Source of the DNA: Rhodospirillaceae bacterium
GTDB lineage: Bacteria > Pseudomonadota > Alphaproteobacteria > Rhodospirillales > Casp-alpha2
DNA: 64,000 nucleotides
Reading direction: 5' to 3'
NCBI GenBank assembly: GCA_016845145.1
Contig: JAERTE010000026.1
Span: 1-64,000 of the forward strand
Positions 34,560-43,574 of the stretch are shown here, piece after piece. Numbering within the stretch: the first letter of the stretch is position 1; every line of letters starts with the position of its first letter. The position numbers and the translations under genes are program-made. The notes beneath the pieces are model-generated. The model was not told where the DNA came from, did no database searches, and saw nothing but the letters and a program-made list of their open reading frames with translations.

Positions 34560-35189
34560 GTGGCCCGCATTCATTGGTACTTCGATTTCATCTCGCCCTA
34601 TGCCTACCTGCAATCGGCGCGGCTGGGAGCTTTGGCGGCAGACAACGATATAGAGTGCGTACCGGTGCTGTTCGCGGGGCTGTTGAACCATTGGGGGCAG
34701 AAAGGCCCGGCCGAGGTGCCGCCGAAAAAGATTTTCGCGTTTCGCCAATGCGTGTGGCGCGCGCGGCATGATGGTATTCCTTATCACACGCCGCCGAAGC
34801 ATCCGTTCAACCCGCTGCGCGCGCTCAGGCTTTCCATCGCCATGGATAATGATTTGGATGTGGTACAATCGATTTTCCGCGCCATCTGGGTAGACGGGCA
34901 CTTGCCTGACGATGACGCCGGTTGGGGCGGTATCCAGGCGGCGGCGGGGATTGACGATGGCGATGCGCGCGTCGCCGACCCGGCGGTGAAGGCCGGGCTG
35001 TTAAAGAGCGGTGACGATGCGGTGATGGCGGGCGTGTTCGGCGTACCGACCTGCCGCGTGGGGGACGAGCTGTTTTGGGGGGACGACTGCCTGGAGATGG
35101 TCCATGACTACCTGGACAATCCGGGCATGTTTGAAGACGACGACATGCGCAGGGTCGAGACCATGACCCCGTCCGCGGAGCGTCGATAA
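34560..35189 (+). CDS. 2-hydroxychromene-2-carboxylate isomerase family protein (DsbA/GST-kappa fold)
   Basis: 209 aa. The N-terminal IHWYFDFISPYAYLQS is the signature of HCCA isomerases and kappa GSTs, with the catalytic Ser in place of the DsbA Cys. Late motifs GVFGVPTCRVGDELFWGDD match the family. HCCA isomerase acts with glutathione in naphthalene breakdown, but many homologues have other roles. The start is GTG at 34560, with an AAGGGAAA ribosome binding site just before it. It is the middle gene of a three-gene cassette. Confidence 0.85.
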   Translation: MARIHWYFDFISPYAYLQSARLGALAADNDIECVPVLFAGLLNHWGQKGPAEVPPKKIFAFRQCVWRARHDGIPYHTPPKHPFNPLRALRLSIAMDNDLDVVQSIFRAIWVDGHLPDDDAGWGGIQAAAGIDDGDARVADPAVKAGLLKSGDDAVMAGVFGVPTCRVGDELFWGDDCLEMVHDYLDNPGMFEDDDMRRVETMTPSAERR

Positions 35190-35219
35190 TCAACCCTCGG
35201 GGAGCGAAAGGAAACAACG

Positions 35220-36023
35220 ATGAAATCGACTCTAAAAATGTTGGCAATAGGCGCAGCGTTGATTGGCGTCGCCGCCGCCGGTTCGGCTCAAGCGGCGGTC
35301 AAGGGCGAGGTCGTGAAGTACAGTGTCGATGGCCAGGAGTTCACCAGCTACATCGCCCACGATGATGCGATTTCGGGCAAGCGGCCCGGCGTCGTCGTGG
35401 TGCACGAATGGTGGGGGCATGACGCCTATGCGCGCAAGCGCGCTGAATTGCTGGCGGCACGCGGCTATACGGCGATTGCGCTGGATATGTACGGGACCGG
35501 CAAACAGGCCGACCACCCGAAAACCGCCGGCGCTTTCATGAAGGAAGCCATCGCCAATGCCGACCGCATGCGATCGCGCTTTCAGGCCGCCTACATCGAG
35601 TTGCTTCAACACGCCACGGTGGACCCGGATAAAACCGCGGCCATCGGGTACTGCTTCGGTGGCAAGGTGGTGCTGGACATGGCGCGCCTCGGCGTCGATC
35701 TTGATGGCGTGGTCAGTTTCCACGGCAATCTGACGCCGATCGAGAAAGCCAAGGCGGGCGTGACGAAAGCCAAGGTGCGGGTGTTTAACGGTGCCGACGA
35801 TAAATTCGTAAAGCCTGAATCAATCAGCGCTTTGCGGGCCGAGATGGCGCGGGCCGGTGTAGACTACAAGATCGTCAACTATCCGGGTGTTGTGCACAGC
35901 TTCACCAGCCCCGCAGCCACGGCCCGCGGCAAGAAGTTCAAGCTGCCGCTCGCCTACAACGCCAAGGCGGACGGCGATTCCTGGCGCCAGACCATGAACT
36001 TCTTTGACGAGATATTCAGGTAA
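35220..36023 (+). CDS. Dienelactone hydrolase family protein, exported
   Basis: 267 aa. A Sec signal peptide (MKSTLKMLAIGAALIGVAAA, cleavage near AQA-AV) makes this periplasmic, unlike cytoplasmic catabolic dienelactone hydrolases. The hydrolase domain has EWWGHDAYARKRAELLA, the Cys-nucleophile elbow GYCFGGKVV, Asp in NGADDKFV and His in VVHSFTSP, a complete Cys-Asp-His triad. It follows the isomerase-like gene by 30 bp, with GGGGAGCGAAAGGA before its ATG. A strong hairpin follows. The natural ester or lactone substrate is unknown. Confidence 0.88.
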   Translation: MKSTLKMLAIGAALIGVAAAGSAQAAVKGEVVKYSVDGQEFTSYIAHDDAISGKRPGVVVVHEWWGHDAYARKRAELLAARGYTAIALDMYGTGKQADHPKTAGAFMKEAIANADRMRSRFQAAYIELLQHATVDPDKTAAIGYCFGGKVVLDMARLGVDLDGVVSFHGNLTPIEKAKAGVTKAKVRVFNGADDKFVKPESISALRAEMARAGVDYKIVNYPGVVHSFTSPAATARGKKFKLPLAYNAKADGDSWRQTMNFFDEIFR

Positions 36024-36025
36024 CC

Positions 36026-36060
36026 CCGAAGGGCCGTGGGTTTTGCCCGCGGCCCTTCGG
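36026..36060 (+). terminator. Strong hairpin after the dienelactone hydrolase gene
   Basis: CCGAAGGGCC at 36026-36035 pairs with GGCCCTTCGG at 36051-36060, with GTGGG/CCCGC extending the stem and TTTT in the loop. The stem is long and GC-rich and begins 2 bp after the stop. There is no T-run after it, so it may stabilise the 3' end rather than terminate by itself. Confidence 0.55.
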
Positions 36061-36147
36061 CAAGCGCGACCGCGCGTCGGGCCCAATGGCCCGTAAGCCA
36101 AGCATTTCGAAGAAATGCGCCCGGCGCCTGAGGGGCAATACCAAAGC

Positions 36148-36753
36148 TCAGCCGCAACTGACGCCTGTACCGCCCAGCCCGCAATAACCGCCCGGGTTCC
36201 GGCCCAGATATTGTTGGTGGTAGGTCTCGGCGTAATAGAACTCCGGCGCGTCGAGGATTTCTGTGGTGATGGCGCCGAGGCCCGCGGCCTTGAGTTTCTT
36301 GGCGTACGCCTTGCGGCTGGCTTCGGCGGTTTTCAGTTGATCGCGGGTGGTGCAATAGATGCCGGAGCGATACTGCGTGCCGGTATCGTTGCCTTGGCGC
36401 ATACCCTGGGTCGGATCGTGGCCTTCCCAGAACACTTTCAAGAGCGCGTCGAAGGAAACCGCGTTTGGGTCGAATACAGCAAGCACCACTTCATTGTGGC
36501 CGGTGCGTCCCGAACAAACCTCCTCGTAGGTGGGGTTGGGCGTGAAGCCCGCCGCATAACCCACCGCGGTGACGTAGACACCGGGGGTTTGCCAAAATAC
36601 CCGTTCCGCGCCCCAAAAACAGCCGAGCCCGAAGATGGCTTGCTCAAAGCAGTCCGGGAAAGGCGGCGTTAGGTCACGGCCATTGACGAAGTGCGGCTCA
36701 GTGACGGGAATGGGCTCAGTGCGCCCCGGCAGCGCGGCTGCGCGGTCCGGCAT
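36148..36753 (-). CDS. msrA: Peptide-methionine (S)-S-oxide reductase
   Basis: 201 aa. The catalytic motif [13 protein letters not shown] is followed by [27 protein letters not shown], here in the standard order, and [20 protein letters not shown] near the C-terminus with possible recycling Cys. It repairs oxidised methionine. It is a single gene, divergent from gpmI across a 179-bp AT-rich promoter region. Confidence 0.95.
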   Translation of the reverse strand: MPDRAAALPGRTEPIPVTEPHFVNGRDLTPPFPDCFEQAIFGLGCFWGAERVFWQTPGVYVTAVGYAAGFTPNPTYEEVCSGRTGHNEVVLAVFDPNAVSFDALLKVFWEGHDPTQGMRQGNDTGTQYRSGIYCTTRDQLKTAEASRKAYAKKLKAAGLGAITTEILDAPEFYYAETYHQQYLGRNPGGYCGLGGTGVSCG

Positions 36754-36932
36754 TTGCGATTTGGCGCTGGAAAAATTGAAAAATATAAACGGCTCCGCCT
36801 AGGTCTCATATCAAGGTCTGTCCTCATCATATGGCTGTTTTGCGCCTGATTTCCACAAATCAGCGTTGACGAGGTCGTGAGAATTCATCATTTAGGCTGC
36901 GAAATCCCGCCAATTATGACTATATTACCGCC

Positions 36933-38522
36933 ATGATCGATTCGCCTGAACGCGCTGCAAAACCCCGTCCTGTCATCTTGTGCATTTTGGACGGTTGGGG
37001 TGAGCGGCTTGAGACCCATGGCAACGCTATTGCCACCGCCGATACGCCTAACTGGGACCGTTTTGTCGACGCCTATCCGAAAGCGCAGCTCAAATCCTGC
37101 GCGCTGGATGTGGGGTTGCCGGAAGGCCAGATGGGCAACTCTGAGGTCGGACACATGAACCTGGGCGCCGGGCGCGTCGTGATGCAGGATTTGCCGCGCA
37201 TCGATGCCGCCGTGGCGGATGGCGCGTTGGCGTCAAAGCCGGAACTGACGGCGATGATCGACGCGCTGAAACAAAGCGGCGGGACGTGCCATTTGCTGGG
37301 TCTTTTGTCGCCGGGCGGCGTGCATTCGCATCAAGACCATATGGTCGAACTGGCGCGCATCGTAACGCGTGCGGGCGTGCCGGTGCGGCTGCATGCATTC
37401 CTCGATGGCCGCGATACGCCGCCGCGCCAGGGCCGTGATTATCTGGCAAAGTTTTTGGCCGACACGGAAAACCTCGACAATTTCGCCGTGGCGACAGTGA
37501 GTGGCCGCTACTATGCCCTCGACCGCGACCAGCGGTGGGACCGCGTCGCATTAGCGCACCGCGCCATGGTTGCCGCTGATGGTGCCGAAAATGTCAGCGC
37601 TGCCGACCCGCTCGGCGCCATCGAGGCGAGCTACGCCGATGACAAAGGCGATGAGTTCATGCTGCCCTGCGTGATCGGTGACTACGCCGGCATGGTTGAT
37701 GGCGACGGTCTGTTGATGGCGAACTTCCGCGCCGACCGGGCGCGCGAGATTTTGGCGGCGTTGGCCGACCCGGCGTTCGACGGGTTCGAGCGCGCCGCCG
37801 TACCGGCATTCGCGGCGCGGCTGGGCATGGTCGAGTATTCGAAGGATTTGAACCTGCTCTTCGGCGCGCTTTTCCCGGCCGAAACCCTGAGCGGCATCCT
37901 GGGTCAGGTTGTGTCGGAGGCGGGCGGCAAACAGTTGCGCATCGCCGAGACGGAGAAGTACGCGCATGTCACCTTTTTCCTCAATGGCGGGCGCGAAGAC
38001 GTGTTCGAAGGCGAGGAACGCATCTTGGTGCCATCGCCGAAAGTCGCCACTTATGACCTGCAGCCGGAAATGTCGGCGCCGGAAGTGACCGACAAGCTGG
38101 TGGTTGCCATCGAAGGCGGCACGTTTGACCTGATCGTGGTGAATTTCGCCAACGGCGACATGGTCGGCCATACCGGTATTTTGGAGGCCGCCATAAAGGC
38201 GGCGGAGACGCTCGACGCCAGCCTTGGCCGGTTGGAGGCAGCGGTCAAAAATGCCGGCGGCGTGATGTTGGTGACCGCTGATCACGGCAACTGCGAGGAA
38301 ATGTTCGACCTCGACAACGGCGGGCCGCATACCCAACACAGCCTTAATGAGGTGCCGGCCATATTGGTCAATGCGCCGGAGACAGTGGCTGGATTGCGCC
38401 ATGGGCGTTTGTCAGACGTGGCCCCGACCTTGCTGGCGCTCATGCAGTTGGCGCAGCCAGGTGAAATGACCGGGCATTCCCTGCTGGATACGGGCGGCGT
38501 CGTAATCGCCGCCGCCGAATAA
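36933..38522 (+). CDS. gpmI: 2,3-bisphosphoglycerate-independent phosphoglycerate mutase
   Basis: 529 aa Mn-dependent alkaline-phosphatase-superfamily enzyme. The metal/phosphoserine motif is GQMGNSEVGHMNLGAGR (Ser70), with the early LCILDGWG metal Asp. HAFLDGRDTPP, MANFRADRAREI, FANGDMVGHTG and VTADHGNCEEM complete the active site. It catalyses the glycolytic 3-PG to 2-PG step. It starts the conserved gpmI-envC-ctpA-yibQ-rppH run, with envC beginning 1 bp after its stop. Confidence 0.97.
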   Translation: MIDSPERAAKPRPVILCILDGWGERLETHGNAIATADTPNWDRFVDAYPKAQLKSCALDVGLPEGQMGNSEVGHMNLGAGRVVMQDLPRIDAAVADGALASKPELTAMIDALKQSGGTCHLLGLLSPGGVHSHQDHMVELARIVTRAGVPVRLHAFLDGRDTPPRQGRDYLAKFLADTENLDNFAVATVSGRYYALDRDQRWDRVALAHRAMVAADGAENVSAADPLGAIEASYADDKGDEFMLPCVIGDYAGMVDGDGLLMANFRADRAREILAALADPAFDGFERAAVPAFAARLGMVEYSKDLNLLFGALFPAETLSGILGQVVSEAGGKQLRIAETEKYAHVTFFLNGGREDVFEGEERILVPSPKVATYDLQPEMSAPEVTDKLVVAIEGGTFDLIVVNFANGDMVGHTGILEAAIKAAETLDASLGRLEAAVKNAGGVMLVTADHGNCEEMFDLDNGGPHTQHSLNEVPAILVNAPETVAGLRHGRLSDVAPTLLALMQLAQPGEMTGHSLLDTGGVVIAAAE

Positions 38523-38523
38523 T

Positions 38524-39894
38524 ATGGTCCGTCGCCTCTTTATCGGCGGAATATCGGTTCTATGTCTCGCCGCCGCTGGTTGGATTGCGCCCGCGCCCGG
38601 CTTGGCGCAAACTCAAAAAAACCAACCAACAAAAACGAAACCCAAGCCGCCGGCGCCACCAACCGCCGCGGCGCGTCTGCGCGCCAAGAAACGCGAGCTG
38701 GATGCCGCGCGCGGCAAGACCGAAGCCCTGCAAAAAAAGGCGGAAACGCTGGAGACCGATATCCAGCGCATCCGTGAAGGCCTTGTGGCGGCGGCGCGGA
38801 TTATCCAGCACCATGAAACCCGTACGGCTGAACTGGAAAGCCAGTTGGAGGATTTGAACGCCCGCCAGGACGGCATTCGCCAGTTGTTCACGGCGCGGCG
38901 CATGCAACTGGGTAAGGTTCTCGCGGCGCTGCAACGCATGGCGCGAAACCCGCCCGAGGCCCTGATCGGCCAACCAATCCCTCCCGCCGATATGGTGCGC
39001 AGTGCGATTTTGCTGCGCGCCGTGCTGCCGCGTCTTGAGGGCGAAGCGCGTGAACTGGCCGGCAACCTGGCCGACCTGATGGCGGCACGCGAGGAAGCGG
39101 AATCCCGGCGGGCCGAGTTGGACGGCGAGCTGGGTAAGCTGGAAGAACAACGCCAGGTCTTAAAGCGCCTGCTCGGACGAAAATCGCGCCTGCGCCGCCG
39201 GACGGTCCGGCAAACCACGCTGGCAAACAAACAAGCGGCAAAATTGTCAACGCAGGCAGCCAGTCTGCAAGATCTGGTGGGGCGTCTCAATCAACTGCGC
39301 GCCAAGCGCGAAGCGGCGGATAAAACCCAGGCATCGCGGGCCCGTGCGACATCGCGAGCATCCGGAGCGGCCTCGCGGCGTGCCGGTCAAGCGCCAGGCG
39401 TCCGCACCACGGCCTTGCGCCGTCCGGGCGCCATGCCGAAAGGTTTCAGTGCCAAGCCGTTCGATGCGGCGAAAGGGAAATTGCCGTTTCCGGTTGTCGG
39501 CCGCGTCGTAGCGCGTTACGGCCAAGCGATCGCCAATGGCCGTATCCATAAGGGTTTGACCATAGAAACGACGGCGCTGGCGCAGGTCATTGCGCCGTTT
39601 GAGGGCAAAATTGTTTTCTCCGGCCCGTTTCGCGGTTACGGGCAACTCTTGATCATCGAGCACACCGGCGGATATCATACGCTTCTCGCCGGGATGGCAC
39701 GAATCGATGCGACCGTGGGACAATGGTTCTTGGTCGGTGAGCCGGTGGGGGTCATGGGCCGTGCCAAACAAGTCAGCGCTAAAGGGCGTCGTCGTGTCCA
39801 AAGACCGGCGCTTTATGTAGAATTTCGTCGCAAGGGCCAGCCCATCGATCCCCTAGCTTGGCTGGCGGCACGCAAAGGTAAGGTAAGCGGATGA
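38524..39894 (+). CDS. envC: EnvC-like murein hydrolase activator
   Basis: 456 aa. A signal peptide (about 1-28, ending GLAQ) is followed by a long Ala/Glu/Arg/Leu coiled coil (about 45-270) and a C-terminal LytM domain (about 315-456). The LytM metal site is degenerate: IHKGLTIET in place of HxxxD, and ALYVEFRR in place of HxH. That is the EnvC-type activator pattern rather than an active peptidase. Known EnvC proteins switch on AmiA/AmiB amidases at the division site. It overlaps ctpA by ATGA. Confidence 0.88.
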   Translation: MVRRLFIGGISVLCLAAAGWIAPAPGLAQTQKNQPTKTKPKPPAPPTAAARLRAKKRELDAARGKTEALQKKAETLETDIQRIREGLVAAARIIQHHETRTAELESQLEDLNARQDGIRQLFTARRMQLGKVLAALQRMARNPPEALIGQPIPPADMVRSAILLRAVLPRLEGEARELAGNLADLMAAREEAESRRAELDGELGKLEEQRQVLKRLLGRKSRLRRRTVRQTTLANKQAAKLSTQAASLQDLVGRLNQLRAKREAADKTQASRARATSRASGAASRRAGQAPGVRTTALRRPGAMPKGFSAKPFDAAKGKLPFPVVGRVVARYGQAIANGRIHKGLTIETTALAQVIAPFEGKIVFSGPFRGYGQLLIIEHTGGYHTLLAGMARIDATVGQWFLVGEPVGVMGRAKQVSAKGRRRVQRPALYVEFRRKGQPIDPLAWLAARKGKVSG

Positions 39895-41237
39895 ACGTTT
39901 TCTCAAAGCTAACAATAATGGTTTTCCTCACAGCGGCCATGGTGGGGCTCGCCCCTCTGGCGTCCAGCGCGGCGGAAGATAAAAAGAATGGCGCCGATAC
40001 CTACCGGTTATTGAACCTGTTCGGTGATGTGTTCGAGCGGGTACGAGCCGAGTACGTGGAAACCCCCACAGACGAAGAACTGATTGAAGCCGCCATTACC
40101 GGTATGCTGACGTCGTTGGATCCGCATTCCAGTTACATGAACTCGAAAAGTTTCCGTGACATGCAGGTCAATACGCGCGGAGAGTTCGGCGGCCTTGGCA
40201 TTCAAGTCACGATGGAGGCGGGGTTTGTCAAGGTGATCTCGCCCATTGATGACACCCCGGCGCACCGCGCCGGCGTCGAAGCCGGCGATTTCATCACCCA
40301 TTTGGATGGCAAGCCGGTGCAAGGCCTGACGCTGTCACAAGCCGTGGATCGCATGCGCGGCAAAGTCGGCAGTGACATCAAGCTGACCATTCGCCGTAAA
40401 GACGTGGCGGATCCTTTCGATGTCTCCATCACTCGGGCGGTCATCAAGATCACCAGCGTGCGTTCGCGCGTCGAAGGCAAAGTCGGATATGTGCGCATCA
40501 CGTCTTTCAACGAACAAACCGACAAAGGCCTGGAGAAAGCCATGGCTAAGTTCGATGGCGAGTTGGGCGACGATTTAATTGGCGTGGTGCTTGATCTGCG
40601 TAACAACCCGGGCGGCCTTCTGGATCAGGCAGTCAAGGTATCCGATGCGTTCTTGGATCGTGGCGAGATTGTATCGACACGCTCGAAGAAACCCGAAGAC
40701 ACCCAGCGCTACAACGCGAAAACCGGTGATTTGGCGAAAGGCCTGCCCGTGGTGGTGTTGATCAACGGCGGTTCGGCTTCGGCGTCCGAGATTGTCGCGG
40801 GCGCCCTGCAAGATCATCGCCGGGCCATCATCTTGGGGACCAAGTCCTTTGGCAAAGGCTCTGTGCAAACCATCATGCCGCTTTCCGGTCATGGCGCCAT
40901 GCGCCTGACGACGGCGCGTTATTACACGCCGTCGGGGCGCTCCATTCAAGCCAAGGGCATCGACCCTGATATCGTGGTCGAGCCGGCAAAGGTGGAGAAA
41001 ATAACGACCCGCCAACGCACCCGCGAGGCGGACCTGCATGGCGCGCTGGATAATCCAGACGGCAAGGACGGTGATAAAGCGCCGGCGAAAGCGCCTGATG
41101 CGGCGGCCGAGCCCGATGCGGACAAAGCCAAACCGAAAGCGGATAAGACACCGGACGATTATCAACTGGCTCGGGCGCTGGATCTGTTGCGCGGCTTGTC
41201 GCTTTATGCCGACTCACTCTCCAAACGTACCAACTGA
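39891..41237 (+). CDS. ctpA: Carboxy-terminal processing peptidase (S41 family)
   Basis: 448 aa with a signal peptide ending near SSAAE (about residue 26), so periplasmic. The N-terminal segment DPHSSYMNSKSFRDMQ and a PDZ domain (GGLGIQVTMEAGFVKVISPI, about 85-175) precede the S41 protease domain. The Ser is in GGSASASEI (about residue 297) and the Lys in LGTKSFGKGSVQT. The C-terminus is a Lys/Ala/Pro/Asp-rich linker (about 375-430) and a short helix. It lies between envC and yibQ, consistent with cell-wall enzyme turnover. Confidence 0.94.
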   Translation: MNVFSKLTIMVFLTAAMVGLAPLASSAAEDKKNGADTYRLLNLFGDVFERVRAEYVETPTDEELIEAAITGMLTSLDPHSSYMNSKSFRDMQVNTRGEFGGLGIQVTMEAGFVKVISPIDDTPAHRAGVEAGDFITHLDGKPVQGLTLSQAVDRMRGKVGSDIKLTIRRKDVADPFDVSITRAVIKITSVRSRVEGKVGYVRITSFNEQTDKGLEKAMAKFDGELGDDLIGVVLDLRNNPGGLLDQAVKVSDAFLDRGEIVSTRSKKPEDTQRYNAKTGDLAKGLPVVVLINGGSASASEIVAGALQDHRRAIILGTKSFGKGSVQTIMPLSGHGAMRLTTARYYTPSGRSIQAKGIDPDIVVEPAKVEKITTRQRTREADLHGALDNPDGKDGDKAPAKAPDAAAEPDADKAKPKADKTPDDYQLARALDLLRGLSLYADSLSKRTN

Positions 41238-41271
41238 CGGGCCAGAAAAGTCCCAATGAAGGGGTTCGGCG

Positions 41272-43014
41272 TTGAAGTTCCTTAAAAAACTTTTCAAGCG
41301 GTCATCGGGCGACGACGATGATGATTTCGATGACGACGATTTCGATTTCGACGACGATGACGACGATGCCTCTACCACCGTCATCATGGACGATGACGAT
41401 TTCGGCAATGATGACGAAAGTCTTGATGGTGACTTTGGCGGCGACGTAGATGGCGATCTGGGCGGCAATGACGATCTCCCCGATGACGAAGATGACGAAG
41501 AAGGCGGCTCCATTCAAAATGACCAGTTGGCGGCCCTGGAAGCGCAGATGGCGGGGGACGACGAAGCGCTGTTCGGTACCGACAGTTCATCCGATGATGG
41601 CGACGATGGCTACGATGGCGCAGCCGAGGGAGATGATGATGAGGACTTCGACTTCGGCGACGATGAACTCGACTACGACGACGATGACTGGGACGATGAC
41701 GATGAAGATGGCGAAGGTGGTGGAGACCGACGAAAAAAGCTGATCTTCATCGGTGCGGCGGTCGGTGTCTTGGTGTTGGGGATCGCCGGCGGCGCGGCAT
41801 TCTGGTTGATGGGAGACGATGAACAGACCGCCCAAGCGCCGCCAAGCGACGGACGCATTCAGATGGCTTTGCCACCCAAGGCGGGTTCGCTAAATGCCGT
41901 CGATGTTGAGGGCGGTGAAACCCCCGCCGAAGGATCCGGCGAAACTTCGGCAGAAACATCTGCTGAATCATCCGGCGAAACCCTCAATGCTTCCCTTGGG
42001 GCGCAATCGGACGGTCAGCAAGCCGCGGCCGAATCCGGTCAAGCGGCTGGAGCCGCAAGCGAAACAACGTTGACCACACCCGATGTTGCCGGTGGCTCGC
42101 TGAATGCCTTGGCCGGCGCCGCCAGCGGCGCACAGGGGCTTGTTGTTCCGTCGGTCACGTCGACATCGTACCGGCGAACCGCGGACCTGGAGAAAGGGGT
42201 GCCCTTGGCGGCAGCGCCGATCAAGGCGTTGTTGGAAAACGTTGACGGCCAATCCAAGCCGCTGCCGAAGATCGATTCGAGAGGCGGCAAGCCGTGGGAA
42301 GCCTATGCCCGACCACTGAAGGGTAACGAACAAGGGCAACACGTGGCCATTATGGTTACCGGACTGGGGCTCAGCCGGGCCGCAACGATGGCGGCCATCC
42401 GCAAGTTGCCGCCGGAAGTGAGCCTTGTGTTCGAGCCTTATGCCAGTGATTTGGAAGATTGGCTGTTGAGAGCCCGCTTGGCTGGCCACGAAGTGTTTGT
42501 TTCGCTACCCATGGAAAGCGGCAGTTTTCCGAACCGCGATGCGGGGCCTATGGCGCTTACGACAACCATCCAAGTTGCAGACAATATCAAGCGCCTGCAT
42601 AGCGTGCTTAGCAGTTTTGGAGGATATGTCGGCGTCGTGTCGAGCATGGGGTCGAAGTTTTCGACTGCGGACGGCCAGTTGAAACCAATCCTGGAGGAGA
42701 TCAAGCGCAGAGGCCTGATCTTTGTCGATGCGGCCCGGTCATCCAAATCGTCGGCGCCGACTATTGCCCAGGAAATTGATCTGCCGGTCCTGAAGAACAA
42801 TGTGGTGCTTGATGATCCACCGTCGTCAGGGAGCATTCAGCGAAAGTTGCGAAACCTGGAAGCGTTTATCTCGAAGAACGCCACGGCCATTGCGACAGCA
42901 CGACCCTATCCCGTTAGCATTCACCAGGTTCAAGCCTGGATCAAAACCCTGGCCGAAAAGAAGCTCGTGCTGGTGCCTGTCTCCTCTGTTGTCGGAAAGC
43001 AGTTTATCGAATGA
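41272..43014 (+). CDS. yibQ: Divergent polysaccharide deacetylase (YibQ) with extreme acidic N-terminal region
   Basis: 580 aa. A basic start (MKFLKKLFKRSS) leads into about 140 residues made largely of Asp with Glu, Gly, Phe and Ser, predicted disordered and cytoplasmic. A transmembrane helix follows (about 156-180), then a Ser/Glu/Thr/Ala-rich linker (about 185-300). The YibQ-type deacetylase domain is about 345-575, with VAIMVTGLGLSRAATMAAI, EVFVSLPMESGSFPN and MGSKFSTADGQL. YibQ domains usually lack the full metal triad. The start is TTG at 41272. Its C-terminus overlaps rppH by ATGA. Confidence 0.85.
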   Translation: MKFLKKLFKRSSGDDDDDFDDDDFDFDDDDDDASTTVIMDDDDFGNDDESLDGDFGGDVDGDLGGNDDLPDDEDDEEGGSIQNDQLAALEAQMAGDDEALFGTDSSSDDGDDGYDGAAEGDDDEDFDFGDDELDYDDDDWDDDDEDGEGGGDRRKKLIFIGAAVGVLVLGIAGGAAFWLMGDDEQTAQAPPSDGRIQMALPPKAGSLNAVDVEGGETPAEGSGETSAETSAESSGETLNASLGAQSDGQQAAAESGQAAGAASETTLTTPDVAGGSLNALAGAASGAQGLVVPSVTSTSYRRTADLEKGVPLAAAPIKALLENVDGQSKPLPKIDSRGGKPWEAYARPLKGNEQGQHVAIMVTGLGLSRAATMAAIRKLPPEVSLVFEPYASDLEDWLLRARLAGHEVFVSLPMESGSFPNRDAGPMALTTTIQVADNIKRLHSVLSSFGGYVGVVSSMGSKFSTADGQLKPILEEIKRRGLIFVDAARSSKSSAPTIAQEIDLPVLKNNVVLDDPPSSGSIQRKLRNLEAFISKNATAIATARPYPVSIHQVQAWIKTLAEKKLVLVPVSSVVGKQFIE

Positions 43015-43574
43015 GTAAGAGCCAGAAACTAAAAGAGAAGCCAAAAGCGAAGGCGAAGAAATTGAAGAAACTGCGAACGTCTTTGCCGTTTCGCCTGGGT
43101 GTGGGCGGCGTCATATTCAATGCCGAAGGGAAGGTGTGGGTCGGTTGCCGCCTGCCGAAGCCCGGTCAGGAGATCAAGGATTATTGGCAGATGCCGCAAG
43201 GCGGCATCGACAAGGGTGAAGATCCGCGTGCCGCCGTTATTCGCGAAGTTGACGAAGAAACAGGTACCGACAAGATGGAAATCCTTGATGAAACCAAGGA
43301 TTGGATCGATTACGACCTGCCAGATGAATTGGTCGGCGTTGCGTGGCGTGGCAAGTACAGAGGGCAGCGCCAGAAGTGGTATGCGCTGAGGTTCACCGGC
43401 AAGGATTCCGACTTCAATCTGGAAACCCATGCGAAACCGGAGTTTTCCGAGTGGCGTTGGGCGGAGCTTGCCGATTTGCCAAGTTTGATCGTGCCGTTTA
43501 AACGGTCTTTATATACAGAGGTGGCCGCCGCTTTCGAGCATTGGCCGGAAAAGGTCAGGAAACTCAGCGGATGA
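43011..43574 (+). CDS. rppH: RNA pyrophosphohydrolase (Nudix)
   Basis: 187 aa. The Nudix box GGIDKGEDPRAAVIREVDEE continues with TGT, matching G-x5-E-x7-REUxEExGU. YWQMPQGG precedes it, and YRGQRQKWYALRF is the RppH-specific strand. It removes pyrophosphate from 5'-triphosphate RNA ends to start decay. The N-terminus carries a Lys-rich extension of about 25 residues. Both ends overlap neighbours (yibQ and the antiporter), marking tight operon packing. Confidence 0.94.
   Translation: MSKSQKLKEKPKAKAKKLKKLRTSLPFRLGVGGVIFNAEGKVWVGCRLPKPGQEIKDYWQMPQGGIDKGEDPRAAVIREVDEETGTDKMEILDETKDWIDYDLPDELVGVAWRGKYRGQRQKWYALRFTGKDSDFNLETHAKPEFSEWRWAELADLPSLIVPFKRSLYTEVAAAFEHWPEKVRKLSG

Noticed and set aside
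36754..36932. RNA gene between msrA and gpmI
   Set aside because: The 179-bp region shows no cloverleaf or long stem and is fully explained as a divergent promoter.
41305..41740. Periodic GAC/GAT sequence as a CRISPR or minisatellite
   Set aside because: The period is the codon, there are no spacers, and the frame is open and continuous with a membrane helix and the YibQ domain. It is coding.
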